A stretch of 6,253 nucleotides of DNA from an uncultured Selenomonas sp. (GTDB lineage Bacteria; Bacillota; Negativicutes; Selenomonadales; Selenomonadaceae), in contig CALJPB010000078.1 of the NCBI GenBank assembly GCA_937981305.1, forward strand, positions 1 through 6,253. Direction: 5' to 3'. Made by a program: the position numbers and the translations under genes. Position 1 is the stretch's first letter. Each line of letters starts with the position of its first letter. Shown piece after piece: positions 5,341 to 6,253 of the stretch. The notes under the pieces were generated by a model. It was not told where the DNA came from. It made no database searches and worked only from the letters and a program-made list of their open reading frames with translations.

Positions 5341-6253
5341 TCAGTTGTCAGGGCTGAGGCTGCGGGCGCGTGCCCGTTCCTCCTGCCGCTCCTCTGCCCC
5401 CGTCTGCCGCTCCTGCCCCTTCCCATCGCGCCCTGCGCGGGCATCCTTGTCGGCACGCAGGAGGTCTTTCAGGTCGTCCCGCGTCGCTTTTTTGTCCCTG
5501 ATGAGCTGCTGCGTGAGGAGCGTGCAAGCGGCAGGATAGTCCATGTCAACGCTCTTTCCCTGCGTATGCAGCAGACGATCATAGGCGAGGAGGCGGCGGC
5601 GATAGAGGTCATACGCGCTGATGTAGGCTTTCTTCGCGTCGTTCAGATAGGGTTTCTTCCCCTGCCCGCGCCGATGAAGAACGCCGTCGATATACGCCTC
5701 CTTGTCCCGTGCGGGGGCAATGAGCAGGGGCGAATGCTGCCGCATGGCTGCGGCAAGCTCCTCACGGGCGAAGTCCTCGGCGACGAGTTCGGCGATGACG
5801 CGCTCCTCATCGGTATCGTCGAGGAGTCCCTCGTAGGCGCTTTGCCGCGCCTCGCGCAGCATGGAGGCGTAGAGTTCGTCCACGTTCTCCGCACGTTCTA
5901 TGCCGGGGGCATCACTGAGACGATCATACGCAGATTTCATCTGCAACGCTTCTGCGACGAGTTTGTCCGCATACGCCTGTCGCTCCTCATCGTCCCCTGC
6001 ATAGCGGCTTTCTTCAAGAAGGACGCTCTGCATGGTGTACGCGGAGTATCCTTCCTCCCCGATGAGTTTTGCCGTGATGCGTCCTTCGGCATACGGTATG
6101 CTGTTCGGGTTCTCCCGCACGTCGCTGTCCTGCGCTGCCCAAAGGCGCTGCATTTCCTCCGCGAAACGCGCCTTGGCGTGTGGACGTTCACGCGCGCTGC
6201 GCTGCTGCTCACGCTCCATCAGTGTGGTCAGTACGTCGCTTTCAAAGCGGTTG
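5341..6253 (-). CDS. C-terminal part of a large charged helical protein (unknown; possibly a relaxase or other transfer-protein tail)
   Basis: Partial: 303 codons and a TGA at 5343-5341, with the frame open through the right edge. The in-frame ATG at 6219 has no ribosome binding site before it, and codons upstream (NRFESDVLTTL) read as normal protein, so the true start is probably outside the window. The visible part is almost entirely predicted helix, dense in Glu, Arg, Asp and Ala, with many Tyr in regularly placed helices, and has no membrane segment, cysteine-rich site or recognisable catalytic motif. The last 45 residues are low-complexity Arg/Glu/Gly/Ala and look disordered. Its place directly before trbJ, with a 20-base gap, puts it in the transfer operon. 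A C-terminal domain of a relaxase or DNA-processing protein would fit but is a guess. Confidence 0.75.
   Translation of the reverse strand, partial: NRFESDVLTTLMEREQQRSARERPHAKARFAEEMQRLWAAQDSDVRENPNSIPYAEGRITAKLIGEEGYSAYTMQSVLLEESRYAGDDEERQAYADKLVAEALQMKSAYDRLSDAPGIERAENVDELYASMLREARQSAYEGLLDDTDEERVIAELVAEDFAREELAAAMRQHSPLLIAPARDKEAYIDGVLHRRGQGKKPYLNDAKKAYISAYDLYRRRLLAYDRLLHTQGKSVDMDYPAACTLLTQQLIRDKKATRDDLKDLLRADKDARAGRDGKGQERQTGAEERQEERARARSLSPDN

Noticed and set aside
5341..6219. ATG at 6219 as the true start of the rightmost gene
   Set aside because: No ribosome binding site precedes it and the reading frame stays open to the window edge, so the gene is better treated as partial.

Overview
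The window looks like part of a conjugative transfer (P-type type IV secretion, Trb-like) region of an integrative element or plasmid. The host is probably a diderm Firmicute of the Negativicutes type (Selenomonas, Megasphaera and relatives). Strong AAGGAG-type ribosome binding sites, moderately high GC with A+T-rich gaps, and a Trb-type envelope machine together suggest this. The taxonomic guess is inference; no marker gene is present.

Almost all coding is on the minus strand, so the operon reads from right to left. From the right edge: (1) the C-terminal end of a large, charged, helical protein of unknown function (5341 to beyond 6253); (2) a TrbJ/VirB5-like exported protein (4544-5320), 20 bases downstream; (3) a TrbL/VirB6-like polytopic membrane protein whose N-terminus resembles a TrbC/VirB2 pilin (2982-4457); (4) a 664-residue protein with an M23 endopeptidase domain, a second TrbL/VirB6-like membrane region and a lysozyme/Rpf-like glycosidase domain (580-2574); (5) the N-terminal 164 residues of another exported protein (1-494, running off the left edge). 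The trbJ-then-trbL order matches the trbJ-trbK-trbL order of RP4, without a trbK.

One gene runs against the rest. A small 85-residue coiled-coil protein (2663-2920, plus strand) lies between the two TrbL-like genes, with its own near-consensus promoter, ribosome binding site and hairpin terminator.

Two intergenic gaps, before the pilin-like TrbL gene and before the left-hand exported protein, carry the same perfect 29-base palindrome at nearly the same distance from the flanking stop and start codons. No known site explains it, and it may be a shared control element.

Likely joint role: TrbJ supplies the exported VirB5-type component, the two TrbL-like proteins form the inner-membrane channel, and the M23 plus lysozyme-like domains open peptidoglycan so the machine can be assembled. 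The two most unusual items are the three-part wall hydrolase/channel protein and the duplicated palindrome.
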